In this document: piece after piece, positions 61,338-64,000 of the stretch | How the letters are laid out: every line of letters starts with the position of its first letter | Position numbering within the stretch: position 1 is the first letter of the stretch | Assembly (NCBI GenBank): GCA_963693365.1 | Contig: CAVNZM010000017.1 | Span: 4,588,001-4,652,000, forward strand | From: Amoebidium appalachense | Lineage: Eukaryota; Ichthyosporea | DNA length: 64,000 bases | Direction of reading: 5' to 3' | The notes under the pieces: model-generated | Seen by the model: only the letters and a program-made list of their open reading frames with translations | The model's database searches: none | Told to the model about the DNA's origin: nothing | Made by a program: the position numbers and the translations under genes

Positions 61338-62930
61338 AATATGGCCAGCTCTTAAAGAAGGGAGAGTAAGCATGATGGTGTATTGATGGTGGAAGCTTTG
61401 CCCCACCACATTACTACCGTACTTCAACGCACAGCTAAATTGCAACACCTTGGTACATTGACGACGGGGTGAAGTTCAATAGAAGAGAAACCTTAAAGTA
61501 AACCTCCACCCGTAAACAAGTTTTAGCAACACACTGATTCTGACAGTGTGAAGGCAGCTCTGAACGCAAGACAGCTTTTATGCATGCTGGCCCAGTGGCC
61601 ACACTCCAGTTGACGTCATAAACGCAATTTTTTTAAAAATTAGAAGTGCACGCGGTCAGGGTGGCCTCTGTACAGGGCATGATCAAGTTGTTTGTTTCCT
61701 GCCCAAGCACCGTTAACAAAACCTTTCTTCCTTTTCCCGGTATATATTGAATTATTAGTTTATGTTCTTGTCCAAAGAACACCTTTATATAGTATACGTG
61801 GTTTGAAAAAGTCTACCGAAGTGCATGTTTTGGAGTGGCCCGGCGGCGGGCGGGCGCCGCGGGCCCGCGGCTAATAATTATTATGCAATCTCGGAGTCAG
61901 TGCATTCTTGTAAACAAACAAAGATAAAACGCACAAATGAAAACGCTTTCTGATATGGAATAAAAAACTAATAACCAAATATGGTATAAATGCTAAAGAG
62001 TCTTTAAATTTTTGAACCATTGGACGGCGCGGCGTCGATAACTATAAGCTATTTTGGGCAGTTACCACCTTTAACACGTGGTGGCAGACTGGCAGACACT
62101 GTGTACAGTCATCCCAAGACAATTATTATCTCTCTTATGAAACATAATAGATTTCTGTTAGGAGGATCTGAACACATATCCTTCACATCCCACAAAAAAA
62201 AGAACGTATATATATATGTAGCACTGTGCACATCATTTCATATAACCCGGTGCATGCTATCTTCATGATGCATATGACAAGTTGAGCATACACACGTACA
62301 TGTATGTGCATATCACGTGCAAGCGAGGCAGTGACGCCATATGCATCATGTAGAACTGACACCATCTCGAATGTTCGTGCACTGCACGTACACATTTTCA
62401 CACAGTATATATATACTACACATGGGCACGTGCAATGTCTTATGCATGCACACACGGCTCACGGTGACCCACGGCCTACCTATATGTGAATGTGACCCTC
62501 ATACTAACAGATGCACGTCAACAGTCTTTTTTTCGTCCATGATGCATGTAGGCGAGTGCCTTACTTTAAAAATTCAAAGCGAATATAATCCTTGCAGCCA
62601 CCTGAGTTTGTAGGAGGGTGGGTGGGTGCACGCCATGGGTCCGGAGGCTGTCGGAATCCCGCTGGCAAGGGGCCCGGGCCGCCCGGGGAAAGGGGCCCCG
62701 CGTCATTTGGTCGTATTATCAGTTGGCTGAGAAAAGTGAGCATATTTCTACACACATGTACATATCTGCAACTAAACGGACCGTGTCGATATCACAAAAA
62801 CCACCTACCCACTGGTGCTGACTCCTCCAACCCCCCACCACCACCACCACTGCCTCCTCCTCCCCCTCCCCCGCCCCCCTCTCTCTCTCTAGCTCCCCCC
62901 CCTCCCCCCTCCCCCCCCTCTCTCTCTCCG
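61338..62930. other. Region upstream of the S41 peptidase gene
   Basis: Mostly ordinary mixed sequence without microsatellites. It includes a short very GC-rich palindromic patch (61841-61872, CCGCGGGCCCGCGG) and a GC-rich island at 62590-62710 whose frames look proline/glycine-rich and are not convincing as coding. The promoter of the S41 gene should lie at its left end; a CATAAAAG word on the minus strand near 61576-61583 is the only TATA-like candidate. Confidence 0.5.
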
Positions 62931-63930
<1,000 letters not shown>

Positions 63931-64000
63931 CCCCCTCCCGCCAAACACGATGAGGTTCATGCACCGCCCAAAAAGCTGCATGGCACACGCACGGTGTGCG

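Noticed and set aside
62592-62770. Collagen-like Gly-Pro-rich frame
   Set aside because: A short GC-rich island with no splice partners, immediately followed by (CT)n; frames on both strands look equally biased.

Overview
This window is nuclear DNA from a eukaryote, most likely a protist or alga. The genes are split by GT-AG introns and the exons are small. Between exons lie very long (TG)n/(CA)n arrays, homopolymeric G/C runs of tens of bases, (CT)n tracts and small fold-back transposons. I see no operons, Shine-Dalgarno starts, tRNA, rRNA or CRISPR. A thioredoxin reductase with a Cys-X4-Cys tail (no selenocysteine), of the kind described in Plasmodium, argues against an animal. I cannot name the lineage from sequence alone.

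Most open reading frames here are dipeptide artefacts of microsatellites. I rebuilt the genes by eye from mixed-composition islands, requiring splice sites and matching intron phases.

Layout. (1) 94-28230, minus: one very long gene of about 29 exons, running off the left edge. It has an N-terminal SAM domain, a disordered acidic/proline-rich middle, a possible RA-like segment, a complete inositol-polyphosphate 5-phosphatase domain and a C2-like domain. (2) 29559-32453, plus: a 147-residue four-helix membrane protein in three exons, one of them only 25 nt. (3) 35190-46861, minus: a complete 10-exon ERGIC-3/Erv46-type ER-Golgi cargo receptor (410 aa). (4) 47787-48486, plus: a low-confidence two-exon gene with a C-x-C-G-H motif and a coiled coil. 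(5) 49708-52035, plus: a two-exon thioredoxin reductase (510 aa) with a recognisable promoter. (6) 54091-61337, minus: a secreted S41-family (CPAF-like) peptidase in about ten exons, possibly including a 19-nt intron and a 13-nt exon.

The genes look like unrelated housekeeping or signalling functions (phosphoinositide signalling, ER-Golgi transport, redox, secreted proteolysis) rather than a pathway cluster. Intergenic spaces are 1-3 kb. The introns hold most of the novelty: mirrored (TG)n(G)n...(C)n(CA)n ends that could pair in the pre-mRNA, splice sites built from microsatellites, a perfect 26 x 38-bp minisatellite, TTAA-flanked MITEs, and tandem copies of exon 5' ends in the ERGIC-3 gene.
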